Assembly: GCA_017577575.1 (NCBI GenBank)
Contig: PKRG01000008.1
Span: forward strand, 44,341 to 108,340
Source of the DNA: Acidimicrobiia bacterium
Lineage (GTDB): Bacteria > Actinomycetota > Acidimicrobiia > Spongiisociales > ZC4RG35
Length of the DNA: 64,000 nt
Direction: 5' to 3'
The position numbers and the translations under genes were made by a program. Position 1 is the stretch's first letter; each line of letters begins with the position of its first letter. Shown here in pieces: positions 1 to 8,079 of this stretch. Below the pieces are notes generated by a model. That model had not been told where the DNA came from. It searched no databases and saw only the letters and a program-made list of their open reading frames with translations.

Positions 1-934
1 GCCGGGGCACTTCCATCTCGCCCACTATCTCCCACGCCCCGTCGACGAGGCACTCGATCGAGCCGATGGTCCGTTCGGGCTCTTCGCCTCCCGCCACACA
101 CGGGATGCCGTCGACGGCCGTCGCCGCGAATCCTCCTCGGGCGTGGTTGAGAGACGGCCCTTCTCGCCATTCGCCGTCCTCGAGCACCTCGACGGTCGCC
201 TTGTTGGTGTCGAGGGTCGCGAGTCGGCCTCCGATGGCGTACACCCGGTCGCCCACCGCGGTGGCGGCCAGATGCTCCCGTGGCTCCGCCAGTTCGGGGC
301 CGACAGTCCACTCGACCGCACCGGCTTCGAGGATCTCGGTCGTGGCCAGCTGCTCGTAGTCGGGTCCCACGCCTCCGATGGCCATCAGGCCGTCTCCGAT
401 GGATACCAGGCCCATCGCTCCCCGGGGTGTGACGAGCGCCGGTTCGGGACGCCATTGCTCCTCGCCCGGTCCGAGACTCCACACCTCGGAAGTTGGCGCA
501 TATCCGAAGTGGGTCTCCTGGAATCCACCGACGAGGTACATGCGGTCTCCGAGCACCGCCATCCCGGTGTGGTGCACTCCGGTGGGCAGCGACGGGCCAG
601 ACTCCCACGAGTCGGTGGCCGGGTCGTAGAAGTAGGTGTTGTCGTTGAATCCGTTAGCCCCGTACATCCCCCCGGCCACCACGATGCGGCCGTCCCAGAG
701 CGCGCTCGCCATCTCGAGTAGGGCCATCGGCAAAGGAGCGGCCCGGTTCGCCAGGACGGTGGTGGGAGGAGTGGTGGCTGGCGCCGTGGTTTCAACGCTC
801 GTCGTAGGCTGGGGTACGGGAGCCGTGTTGGACACGGAGCCGCTCGGGGCACACGCGGCCAGCAAAGCGGCCGTCGCGAGGAGGGACGAAAAGAGCCGGC
901 GGGGGCCGTGGGCTGAAGAAGGGCAGGCGAACAC
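1..934 (-). CDS. Kelch-repeat lipoprotein, 3' end outside the window
   Basis: At least 311 codons are open to the window edge with no stop, so the C-terminus is missing. The GTG start at 934 follows an AGGAGGAGA site. Residues 1-28 form a lipoprotein signal peptide with lipobox L25-A26-A27-C28, so the mature protein should be anchored on the outer face of the membrane. A Ser/Thr/Pro-rich linker (about residues 29-66) leads to at least five kelch motifs, each a hydrophobic strand ending in a double glycine (VVAGG, YLVGG, MAIGG, YAIGG, CVAGG). Kelch repeats form beta-propellers that bind proteins or glycans. The ligand cannot be read from the sequence. No neighbour on the same strand hints at a pathway. 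Confidence 0.85.
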   Translation of the reverse strand, partial: MFACPSSAHGPRRLFSSLLATAALLAACAPSGSVSNTAPVPQPTTSVETTAPATTPPTTVLANRAAPLPMALLEMASALWDGRIVVAGGMYGANGFNDNTYFYDPATDSWESGPSLPTGVHHTGMAVLGDRMYLVGGFQETHFGYAPTSEVWSLGPGEEQWRPEPALVTPRGAMGLVSIGDGLMAIGGVGPDYEQLATTEILEAGAVEWTVGPELAEPREHLAATAVGDRVYAIGGRLATLDTNKATVEVLEDGEWREGPSLNHARGGFAATAVDGIPCVAGGEEPERTIGSIECLVDGAWEIVGEMEVPR

Positions 935-1107
935 CACTCTCCTCCTGTCCTCGGTCGACGAAGAGACTATCCGATCGTTTACGTCCGGGCCGGGACAGTC
1001 GGTTCGCCCAAGAGTGTCCCAGCGCTCCGGTGGGGTCGGGTCATGTTGCCTGGTTCTGCCGTCTCGCCTCCGGAATGCACCGGAGAGGTGGACGAGCGGC
1101 CCCCGCC

Positions 1108-1135
1108 GATCTGAGCCTCTCTTTGGGCTCAGATC
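1108..1135 (-). terminator. Hairpin over the stop codon of the RibD-like gene
   Basis: A perfect 10-bp inverted repeat (GATCTGAGCC at 1108-1117, GGCTCAGATC at 1126-1135) with an 8-base loop overlaps the stop codon of the minus-strand reductase gene. It could terminate that transcript or protect its 3' end. There is no U-tract behind it, so intrinsic termination is uncertain. Confidence 0.4.
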
Positions 1136-1674
1136 CGATAGCGCAGATAGGTGAACCCTCCCGAGAATCCCCGTTCTTCGATCAGTTCGAGATCAGCGCG
1201 CAGCCCTGCAGGCAGGGCCTTCTTCCCCCCTCCGACGAGGATCGGCACCACGAAGAGTCTGATCTCGTCTACCAACCCCTGGGCCAGCGCGTGGCTGGCG
1301 AGTTCCGCTCCGCCGATGGCGATGTCGGCGCCGGCGTCTTCTTTCATCTGTTGGACCGCGGCCGCGTCGAACTGGCGCTCGACGCGGGTCTTCTCGCTCG
1401 ATACATCTTCCAGCGTTCGAGAGAAGACGATCTTCTGCGCCGATCGCCAGATCTCGGCGTAGTCTTCGGCGACCGGCTTGAGGCCCTCTGCCGTCTCCCA
1501 AAAGACCATGGTCTCGTACATGCGGCGCCCGTAGAGGTACGTGCCCACTGATCTCTCGAGGTCGTTGACGAAGGCGTGGACCTCGTCGTCCGGTTCCGCC
1601 CAGTCGAACTCGCCGTCAGTGTCTTCGACGTAGCCGTCGAGGGACGTGATCGTCGTGTAGATCAGCCGTGCTAT
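1129..1674 (-). CDS. Dihydrofolate reductase family / RibD C-terminal-like protein
   Basis: The 181-residue protein belongs to the RibD_C/DHFR-like superfamily: an N-terminal strand followed by SLDGYVED, an YGRRMYETM helix region, a VFSRTLEDV segment, a GGAELASHAL segment and a C-terminal VPILVGGGK region. Members are small NADPH-dependent reductases. Actinobacteria carry many copies of unknown substrate, so a role in riboflavin or folate synthesis should not be assumed. The homology starts well upstream of the first ordinary start codon. The only codon placed correctly after a good ribosome site (AAGGAG, 7-base spacing) is ATA at 1674, so an ATA start is proposed; a sequencing error of an ATG is the alternative. 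The next GTG lies at 1548 and would remove the conserved N-terminus. It is transcribed divergently from the epimerase gene. Confidence 0.8.
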   Translation of the reverse strand: MARLIYTTITSLDGYVEDTDGEFDWAEPDDEVHAFVNDLERSVGTYLYGRRMYETMVFWETAEGLKPVAEDYAEIWRSAQKIVFSRTLEDVSSEKTRVERQFDAAAVQQMKEDAGADIAIGGAELASHALAQGLVDEIRLFVVPILVGGGKKALPAGLRADLELIEERGFSGGFTYLRYRI

Positions 1675-1745
1675 CTCTCGTCTCCTTGGTCGATTCTCGG
1701 GTCGGTGTTCGTTCCGTATCTGATCGACGACAGAGGCCTCTCTGA

Positions 1746-1763
1746 TTCATCGATTTCATCGAT
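1746..1763. repeat. Tandem 9-bp direct repeat between divergent genes
   Basis: Two adjacent perfect copies of TTCATCGAT (1746-1754 and 1755-1763) lie in the 143-base gap between the divergent reductase and epimerase genes. Each contains the palindrome ATCGAT. Position and repetition would suit a regulator-binding site, but no family is recognised. Confidence 0.4.
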
Positions 1764-1817
1764 CCGGCACCGAAACAGCCGGTATGGTTCGACCGAGGGT
1801 GGCGAGGAGGTCTTCTC

Positions 1818-2837
1818 GTGAGAGTTCTGGTCACTGGGGCGTCGGGGTTCGTCGGTGCCCACGCCGTTGCGGCGATGCAGGCGGAGGGGCACCAGGTCCG
1901 AGCGTTCGTCCGATCTCCCGACAAGTTGCGTAACGCCCTCGAACCGGTCGGCGTCGAAGTCGACGACGTAGTTGCCGGCGACGTGACGGATCGGAGCGCG
2001 GTCGAAGGAGCAGTGGCGGGCTGCGACGCCGTGGTGCACACAGCCAACATCTACTCCTACGACACCCGTCTCGCCGCCGACATGTGGCGGGTCAATGTCT
2101 CAGGAACGGATCTGGTGCTGGATGCGGCGCTCGCCGCCGGATGTGACCCGGTGATCCACGTCTCGTCGATGGTGGTCCTCCTGCCCTGCGAAGGCCCGAT
2201 TCCCTCGGACCCGCATCTTCCCCATGCAAAGAGTCGGGACCCCTATGTCGACTCGAAGAAGGCGGCCGAAGCAGTGGCCAGGCGCCGCCAAGCGCGAGGT
2301 GAACCGGTCGTGACCGTCTATCTCGGGTCGGTGTGGGGGCCACACGATCCCGGAGCCGGCGAGATGGTGAAGATCGCCCGTCTCTTCTTGAACTCGCCCG
2401 TACCGTTCGGTCTCCCGGGGTCGATCGGAATAGTCGATGTGCGCGCCGCAGGACGCCTGCTGTCGTCGCTGCTCGAGGCCGGTCGGGGGCCGCGGAGGAT
2501 TCTGTTCGGAGGACGGACGTTGCGATGGAAGGAGCTCGGGCGAATGGTGATCGACGCTGCCGGCGCCAGGCCGCGGCCCTTTCTCTACACGCCCTATCCG
2601 GTGGCGGTCGTCACCGGGCGCGTGTTCCAGGCGATCTCGCGGGGGACCGGCAGGGAATCACTCATCCACGCGGGAGGGCCGTGGGTCGTCCGGCACTGGC
2701 AGCCCAGCGACGACTCCGAGGCGATCGCCATGATCGGCTCGGTCCCTCCCGTCGAGGAAACCATCACCGAAGCGACCCGATGGATGGTCGAGTCCGGCCT
2801 GGTGAAGGGAGCTCAGCCGGTGGGGCCCAACGGCTGA
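1818..2837 (+). CDS. NAD-dependent epimerase/dehydratase (extended SDR)
   Basis: This 339-residue protein is an extended short-chain dehydrogenase. The nucleotide-binding motif G7-A-S-G10-F-V-G13 starts the Rossmann fold, VSS (115-117) supplies the serine and Y143-x3-K147 completes the catalytic set. The GTG start at 1818 has a GAGGAGG site 7 bases upstream. Relatives act on nucleotide sugars, flavonoid-like ketones or steroids; the C-terminal half, which sets specificity, does not identify the substrate. The 3' end overlaps the convergent coiled-coil membrane protein gene by 25 bases, so the two transcripts can pair. Confidence 0.88.
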   Translation: MRVLVTGASGFVGAHAVAAMQAEGHQVRAFVRSPDKLRNALEPVGVEVDDVVAGDVTDRSAVEGAVAGCDAVVHTANIYSYDTRLAADMWRVNVSGTDLVLDAALAAGCDPVIHVSSMVVLLPCEGPIPSDPHLPHAKSRDPYVDSKKAAEAVARRRQARGEPVVTVYLGSVWGPHDPGAGEMVKIARLFLNSPVPFGLPGSIGIVDVRAAGRLLSSLLEAGRGPRRILFGGRTLRWKELGRMVIDAAGARPRPFLYTPYPVAVVTGRVFQAISRGTGRESLIHAGGPWVVRHWQPSDDSEAIAMIGSVPPVEETITEATRWMVESGLVKGAQPVGPNG

Positions 2838-3607
2838 AGCCGGAGGCGGTTGCCCAGCTTCCATCCCACCAGGCCCAGCGCCAGACCCACGAGAGCGGCG
2901 ACGACGAGAGCGACGCGGGCTACCGGAACCAGAGACACGACGCTGTTCCCGGTGGAGGCGATGCCGTCGAGACGATCGACTGCCTCCTCGTAGCGCTCGA
3001 CGCTCGCTCTGACTTCCTCCAGGTCGGACGCCACCTCGTCGACCTGTTCGGTCAAAAGGCGCGTGTCGGTGGCGCTCGCCCGCAGCTCTTCGGCCAGAGC
3101 ACCGAGGCTGTCGCCCTGGGCGGCGATCGTCTCCGGCAGACCCTCGAGCTGCGCCTGGACCTCACCGAACGCATCGCCGAGCGGCACCTGGGGGCGGTAC
3201 TCGACTCCCAAAAAGCTGAGCGTTCGCATCGTGTCGTCGATGACGTCCGCGGTGTCGATCAGGGCGGGGAGAGCGTCGCGAAGAGCGGTCAGGGACTCGG
3301 GGATCTGGGTCGTCGTCAGTTCGGCGACTTCGTCGAGGACCTCGGCCGCCCGGTCGGCGGAACCCGAGAGCCGGTCGGTCATGCCGCTCAGGGTGCCGAG
3401 GGCTCCTCCTGCTTCACCCAACGTGGCGTCGATCGCCTCCAGTAGATCGCGGGACGGCTCCGCAGCCTCTTCGAGCTGAGGAGCGGCGGAGAAGACCGAC
3501 TCGACCACGTCGAGCGCGATCCAGCCGGCTACGGCCGCAGCCAGGGAGACGACCGCCACCAAGGCGGCGCCGATCTTCACGAGGTTGGCAGCAGAGAGCC
3601 GTTGCAT
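2813..3607 (-). CDS. Membrane protein with long coiled coil, function unknown
   Basis: A 264-residue protein with one hydrophobic helix near the N-terminus (about 10-32) and one near the C-terminus (about 230-250). Between them lie about 195 Glu/Ala/Leu-rich residues (for example VQAQLEGLPETIAAQGDSL) predicted to form coiled coil. The shape, two membrane anchors around an extended helical rod, resembles methyl-accepting or MCE-associated spacers, but no signalling motif is present and I do not recognise a family. The ATG at 3607 is chosen because the hydrophobic segment begins directly after it; upstream codons lack protein-like character. The gene is divergent from the ABC exporter genes, with starts 123 bases apart. 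Confidence 0.7.
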   Translation of the reverse strand: MQRLSAANLVKIGAALVAVVSLAAAVAGWIALDVVESVFSAAPQLEEAAEPSRDLLEAIDATLGEAGGALGTLSGMTDRLSGSADRAAEVLDEVAELTTTQIPESLTALRDALPALIDTADVIDDTMRTLSFLGVEYRPQVPLGDAFGEVQAQLEGLPETIAAQGDSLGALAEELRASATDTRLLTEQVDEVASDLEEVRASVERYEEAVDRLDGIASTGNSVVSLVPVARVALVVAALVGLALGLVGWKLGNRLRLQPLGPTG

Positions 3608-3730
3608 CCATCTCCGGGACAGGCAGAAGTGGAAACGAACGCTACCCAACGCCGACGATTCGAAAACGGCAGGGTTTGGGGATCTCGGCGGCCGGGAAGG
3701 TTGGGATGCCAACAGAAGGGAAGAGGGGGT

Positions 3731-4687
3731 TTGGAACACACCATCGACGCGTCTGCCGTCACCAAGATCTACGAATCGAGCGGTGTCGGCGTTCGCGACA
3801 TCGACCTCCGCGTCCCGACCGGGTCCATCGTCGGCCTGATCGGGCCGAGCGGATCCGGCAAGACGACCACCGTCCGCCTCCTCACCGGGCTGCTGTCTCC
3901 CGACAGCGGAGAGATCCGTGTCTTCGGGATGGATCCCGTCGGCTTCGACGCCGCCACCCGGTCCCGTATCGGCTATCTGCCCCAGCAAGCGGCCATATAC
4001 CCGGCTCTCACCGTCGACGAGAACCTCGATTTCTTCGCCGCCATGCACGGCCTGCGGGGCCGCCGACGCCGCGAGAGGCGCCACCTCGTCCTGGAGTTCG
4101 TCGAGTTGGCGGACGCCAGCTCACGCCGGGCCGGCGAGCTCTCCGGGGGGATGCAGCGGAGGCTCGGCCTCGCCGCGGCGTTGGTCCACCGGCCGGAGTT
4201 GCTGTTCCTGGACGAGCCGACCGCCGGCATCGACCCGATCCTGCGCGCCACCGTGTGGGAGACCCTCTCCGAGCTGCGGGAAGACGGTCGCACCATCGTG
4301 CTCACCACCCAATACGTCTCCGAAGCCGCCTACTGCGATTTCGTGGCGGTGATCTCGGAGGGGCGGCTCGTCGAGTGGGGCAGCCCCGAGGAGCTCCGCC
4401 GCCGTGCCTTCGGCGGTGAGATGGTGGACGTGGTCTTCGCCGACCGCGTTCCCTGGGCGGTCGTCGACCGGCTAGCCGGGGCGGTGGGCGCCGAGCACGT
4501 CGAGAGCATCGGCAGCCGCTCGGTGCGGATCACCGTGGAGGACGCCGGCTCCGCCATACCGATCCTGGCGGCGGCCGCCACCGAAGCCGGGGCGGAAGTG
4601 ACCGAGACCGACCAGGTGGTCCCCGAATACGACGACGTGTTCGTCCGCATCATCGATCGGCATCGTGTCGAGGAGCCCACGGCATGA
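3731..4687 (+). CDS. ABC transporter ATP-binding protein, DrrA-like
   Basis: The 318-residue ATPase has Walker A GPSGSGKTT (38-46), a Q-loop in LPQQ (83-86), signature LSGGM (137-141) and Walker B LLFLDEP (157-163). The switch histidine is replaced by glutamine in TTQYVSEA (Q193), which is normal for DrrA-type ATPases of drug and lipid exporters. The last ~90 residues are the variable C-terminal domain of this family. The TTG start at 3731 is the first codon after which homology begins and follows a purine-rich GAAGAGGGGG stretch; the frame is open further upstream but not protein-like. The stop overlaps the permease start (ATGA), so the two form an exporter acting on an unknown substrate. 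Confidence 0.93.
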   Translation: MEHTIDASAVTKIYESSGVGVRDIDLRVPTGSIVGLIGPSGSGKTTTVRLLTGLLSPDSGEIRVFGMDPVGFDAATRSRIGYLPQQAAIYPALTVDENLDFFAAMHGLRGRRRRERRHLVLEFVELADASSRRAGELSGGMQRRLGLAAALVHRPELLFLDEPTAGIDPILRATVWETLSELREDGRTIVLTTQYVSEAAYCDFVAVISEGRLVEWGSPEELRRRAFGGEMVDVVFADRVPWAVVDRLAGAVGAEHVESIGSRSVRITVEDAGSAIPILAAAATEAGAEVTETDQVVPEYDDVFVRIIDRHRVEEPTA

Positions 4688-6168
4688 GGGCGCTGTCGAC
4701 CGTGTTGGCGTTCGCCGGCAAAGAGATGCGGCAGGTGCTGCGCCAGCCCAAGCTGATGGCCGTGCTCATCCTGGGCCCCTTCCTTATCCTCGGCTTGTTC
4801 GCCGCCGGGTTCCAGGCGACGCCGCCGCCGCTGCGGACGCTCGTGGTGTTGCCTGAGGGCTCGGAGCTGGAGTCGTCGATGCCCCAGATCGCCGAGCAGA
4901 TCGGATCCGAGATCGAGCTCGTCGGCACCCTCGGAGACACCGGCGAGGCGAGACAGCGCCTCCTCGACGGAGAAGTGGACCTGGTGGTCGAGGCTCCGGC
5001 GGACGCCGCCACGACCGTTCGCAACGACGAGCAGGCTACCGTGGTCGTCTACCACAACCGTCTCGACCCGTTCGACCGCGCCTACATCACCGTTGCCGCC
5101 CAGTCGGCGGTCGACGAGCTGAACCGGATGGTGTTGGCCCGGGTCGCCGCCACCGCCCAGGACAGGGCCGGTGAGTACGAGGAGGCCATCCCCACCGCCC
5201 GCCAGGCCATGGGCACCATGGCCACCGCACTGCGTGAGGGCGACGAGGCCGGAGCCCGTGAAGCCCAGTCGCAGGCAGTTGACTCGCTCACCCTCGCCGA
5301 ACAGCAGCTCGGGCTGACCGCCGACTTCTTCCTGGGCGTGGACGAGACCGCAGGCTCCAGCGCGGCCACACTGGGCGAGCGGGTCGGCTCGAGCCGGGGC
5401 GAAGTCGAGAGCATCGACTCCTCCGACCCGGCCGCCGCCGACCGGGCCGAACGCATGGAAGGCGAGCTCGCCGAGTTGGAAGCCGCCATCGCCGAGTTCC
5501 GGTCGGTCTCGCCCCAGGTCCTCGTCCAGCCGTTCGTTGCCGACACCGAGCTGGCGTCGGGGATCGACGTGCCCCTCACCGCCTATTACTCACCAGGGGT
5601 GGTGGCCGTGCTCCTCCAGCACGTGGTGCTGACCTTCGCCGCCCTGTCGGTCGTGAACGAGAGGTCGACCGGATCCACGGAGCTCTTCCGGGTGGGGCCG
5701 GTGCGGCTGGGTGAGTTCCTCGCCGGGAAGTTCCTCGGCTACGCGGTGCTCGGGTCGGTCGTCGCTGCCGCTCTCATCGCCGTGGTGGTGTTCGCGTTCG
5801 GCACGCCGATGGCCGGGTCCTGGCTGTGGGCGGCCGCGGTGCTCGCCTTGACGATGGCCGCCTCGTTGGGGCTCGGGTTCGTCATCGCCGCCGCCGCCAA
5901 CACCGACGCTCAGGCGGTGCAGTTCTCGATGATGGCTCTGTTGTTCACCATCTTCTTCAGTGGCATGGTGGTCTCGCTGAGCCGGCTCGCCGATGGGGTG
6001 CGCCAGATCGCCTACCTTTCGCCCGCCACCGCGGGGACCACGGCCCTCCAGGACGTGATGTTCCTCGGCAACGAGCCAAATGCCCTGGCTCTGGCCGTGC
6101 TCGGCGCCTACGTCGTCGTGAGCTTCGGAATCGCCTACATGTGGCTGCGCCGGCGACAGGTTGCGTGA
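4684..6168 (+). CDS. ABC-2 type permease
   Basis: The 494-residue protein has the ABC-2 permease layout: one transmembrane helix at about 24-43, a large extracytoplasmic domain (about 45-295) and five C-terminal helices beginning at about residue 300. The extracytoplasmic part contains Ala/Glu-rich helical stretches (about 160-275). It is translationally coupled to the DrrA-like ATPase and forms the membrane half of that exporter. The large outer domain resembles that of lipid and drug exporters such as the YhgE/Pip-like group. No substrate can be read. The stop lies one base from that of the convergent lipoprotein gene. Confidence 0.9.
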   Translation: MRALSTVLAFAGKEMRQVLRQPKLMAVLILGPFLILGLFAAGFQATPPPLRTLVVLPEGSELESSMPQIAEQIGSEIELVGTLGDTGEARQRLLDGEVDLVVEAPADAATTVRNDEQATVVVYHNRLDPFDRAYITVAAQSAVDELNRMVLARVAATAQDRAGEYEEAIPTARQAMGTMATALREGDEAGAREAQSQAVDSLTLAEQQLGLTADFFLGVDETAGSSAATLGERVGSSRGEVESIDSSDPAAADRAERMEGELAELEAAIAEFRSVSPQVLVQPFVADTELASGIDVPLTAYYSPGVVAVLLQHVVLTFAALSVVNERSTGSTELFRVGPVRLGEFLAGKFLGYAVLGSVVAAALIAVVVFAFGTPMAGSWLWAAAVLALTMAASLGLGFVIAAAANTDAQAVQFSMMALLFTIFFSGMVVSLSRLADGVRQIAYLSPATAGTTALQDVMFLGNEPNALALAVLGAYVVVSFGIAYMWLRRRQVA

Positions 6169-6169
6169 G

Positions 6170-6592
6170 TCAGTTCCTCGCCGATTTCCAGGACACGGAC
6201 ACCTCGATCGAGGTGGCGCCGCTGGGCTCAGTGCGGAGCGCTTCCACCCTCCACGCGTCGGCCGTCTCCGTCGGGAGGGCGGGCAGGCGCCGGGGGCAGC
6301 GGCGTGCCGAGCCGTCGACCTCGCAGTTCTGGAACGAGCCGAGGACCTGATACCTGATCCCGCTCGGAGGGATCAGGAAGACCTCGACGTTGTCGGGCTG
6401 CTCCAAAGGCAGCTCGATGAGGATGTCGAGGCTGTGGCTCTTCGGGTCGAACGCCAGCAACTGGCCGACAGCCTCGGTGGCGCCGTCCTCGAACTGCAGC
6501 CGGGCCGTCGAGCGCTCCCCGAACGGGTCGACGGTCATGGGCCCCGTGCACGCCAGGGCCAAGAACGCGAGGGCCAGCGTGAGGCGTGCCAT
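6170..6592 (-). CDS. Small putative lipoprotein, unknown function
   Basis: A 140-residue protein starts with a short hydrophobic signal ending in LALAC (C15), a slightly atypical lipobox that would place it on the membrane surface. The rest is a compact beta-rich domain with two further cysteines (about C90 and C99) that could pair outside the cell. I do not recognise a family. The ATG at 6592 is chosen because the signal peptide starts there; its GGAGG site is only 1-2 bases away, so the exact start is uncertain. The gene lies just downstream of the hydroxyacyl-CoA dehydrogenase on the same strand, but the gap of 53 bases and lack of theme give no functional link. Confidence 0.65.
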   Translation of the reverse strand: MARLTLALAFLALACTGPMTVDPFGERSTARLQFEDGATEAVGQLLAFDPKSHSLDILIELPLEQPDNVEVFLIPPSGIRYQVLGSFQNCEVDGSARRCPRRLPALPTETADAWRVEALRTEPSGATSIEVSVSWKSARN

Positions 6593-6645
6593 CCCTCCAC
6601 GCAGCCTACTCGCCAGCGCATCGGCGGGTCGGGCAGACCCCGCTT

Positions 6646-7497
6646 TCAGTCGTAGGTGTAGAACCCCCGGCCGCTCTTCCGGCCCAGCATCCCGGCTTCC
6701 ACCATGCGGGTGAGGAGCGGGGGAGAGGCGTACAGCGGCTCCTTGTACTCCTCGTAAAGCACGTCGGCGACGAGCTTCATGGTGTCCAACCCGATGAAGT
6801 CGCACAGCTCCAGCGGCCCCATCGGGTGGTTGGCGCCGAGCTTCATCCCGGTGTCGATGTCCTCGGCGGAGGCGTGGCCCGCCTCGTACATCCGGATGGC
6901 GCCCAGGAGATAGGGGACGAGCAACAGGTTGACGACGAACCCCCCGCGGTCCTTGGCCCGGATGACGGTCTTGCCCAGCTCGTCGCGGGCGAACTCCTCG
7001 GCCCGCTGCTCCACTCCGGCGTCGGACAGGGGAGTGGTGACCAGCTCGACGAGCCCCATCACGGGGACCGGGTTGAAGAAGTGGAGGCCGACGACGTGAT
7101 CGGGCCGCGAGGTGGCGGACGCCAGTCGGGTGATGGGGATCGACGAAGTGTTCGAAGCGAGGATGGCATCGGCGTCGGCGACGACCTCGTCCAGGTTCCG
7201 GAAGATCTCCTTCTTCAGGTCCTCGTTCTCGGTCACCGCCTCGATGACGATCTGGCGGTCGGCCTGGTCGGACCAATCGGTCGAGAACGTGATGCGGGAG
7301 AGCGCCGAACCGGCCGCCTCCTGGTCCAGCTTCCCCCGGGAGACGGCCCGGTCGAGTGACTTCTCGATCCGACTGCGAGCGGCCTCGGCTGCCTCGGGCG
7401 ACACCTCGTGGACTACGACATCGCATCCGGCGAGAGCGGCCACCTCGGCGATCCCGGCGCCCATCTGGCCGCCACCGATCACACCAACACGTTCCAC
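6646..7497 (-). CDS. 3-hydroxybutyryl-CoA dehydrogenase
   Basis: This 283-residue enzyme oxidises 3-hydroxyacyl-CoA to 3-oxoacyl-CoA with NAD(P), in butyrate-type metabolism or beta-oxidation. Evidence is the dinucleotide motif G8-G-G10-Q-M-G13, the SNTSS segment (115-119), and the catalytic region LHFFNP with H139, N142 and E151 (H-E dyad). The C-terminal helical dimer domain follows (GFVVNLLLVPYL region). Length matches the family (about 282). The GTG start at 7497 has an AGAAGGAG site. Upstream ATG/GTG codons would add residues without homology. It stands alone, divergent from the OsmC gene. Confidence 0.95.
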   Translation of the reverse strand: MERVGVIGGGQMGAGIAEVAALAGCDVVVHEVSPEAAEAARSRIEKSLDRAVSRGKLDQEAAGSALSRITFSTDWSDQADRQIVIEAVTENEDLKKEIFRNLDEVVADADAILASNTSSIPITRLASATSRPDHVVGLHFFNPVPVMGLVELVTTPLSDAGVEQRAEEFARDELGKTVIRAKDRGGFVVNLLLVPYLLGAIRMYEAGHASAEDIDTGMKLGANHPMGPLELCDFIGLDTMKLVADVLYEEYKEPLYASPPLLTRMVEAGMLGRKSGRGFYTYD

Positions 7498-7640
7498 CGC
7501 TGCTCCTTCTGTAGGTTCTCTGGGTCCCAGAGAGTCGCACACGCCGTGCCGGCGTTCAAAGTCCACTCGGTTCCTCGTGGCGGGCAACGCCGGGCGTTCG
7601 GCTACCTTGCGGATGTAATCGAGACGGAAGGAGACGGAAC

Positions 7641-8069
7641 ATGGCTCTCGACAGCACCGCCCGCGCCCACTGGGAGGGCGACCTCTTCTCCGGTTCCGGC
7701 ACGGTCAGCCTCGACACCGGCGCCGCCGGTCCCCTCGAAGTGAACTGGAAGGCCCGGGCCGAAGAGCACGGGGGGATCACCAGCCCCGAGGAGCTGATCG
7801 CCGCCGCCCACGCCACCTGCTACTCGATGGCCCTCTCCAACACCCTCGCCAAGGCCGGCTATCCCCCGGCGAGCCTCGACGTGGAGGCCACGGCCACTTT
7901 CGTGCCCGGCACCGGCATCACCCAGATCGTGCTGCGTCTCGACGCCGACGTCCCCAACATCGGAGAGGACGAGTTCCAGCAGGCGGCCCAGACCGCCAAA
8001 GACAACTGCCCGGTCTCCAAGGCCCTGGCCGGCAACGTGGAGATCTCCCTGGAGGCGAACCTCCGCTGA
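7641..8069 (+). CDS. OsmC family peroxiredoxin
   Basis: The 142-residue protein matches OsmC/Ohr-type thiol peroxidases, which reduce organic hydroperoxides in the cytoplasm. The reactive cysteine C60 sits in HATCYSMAL and the resolving cysteine C123 in DNCPVSKAL, both in their conserved settings, with the catalytic glutamate in SPEELIAA. The length equals typical OsmC. The ATG at 7641 follows an AAGGAGA site. It lies between the divergent dehydrogenase and the convergent opp operon, so it is probably a single-gene unit. Confidence 0.95.
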   Translation: MALDSTARAHWEGDLFSGSGTVSLDTGAAGPLEVNWKARAEEHGGITSPEELIAAAHATCYSMALSNTLAKAGYPPASLDVEATATFVPGTGITQIVLRLDADVPNIGEDEFQQAAQTAKDNCPVSKALAGNVEISLEANLR

Positions 8070-8079
8070 AACCCTTCGC

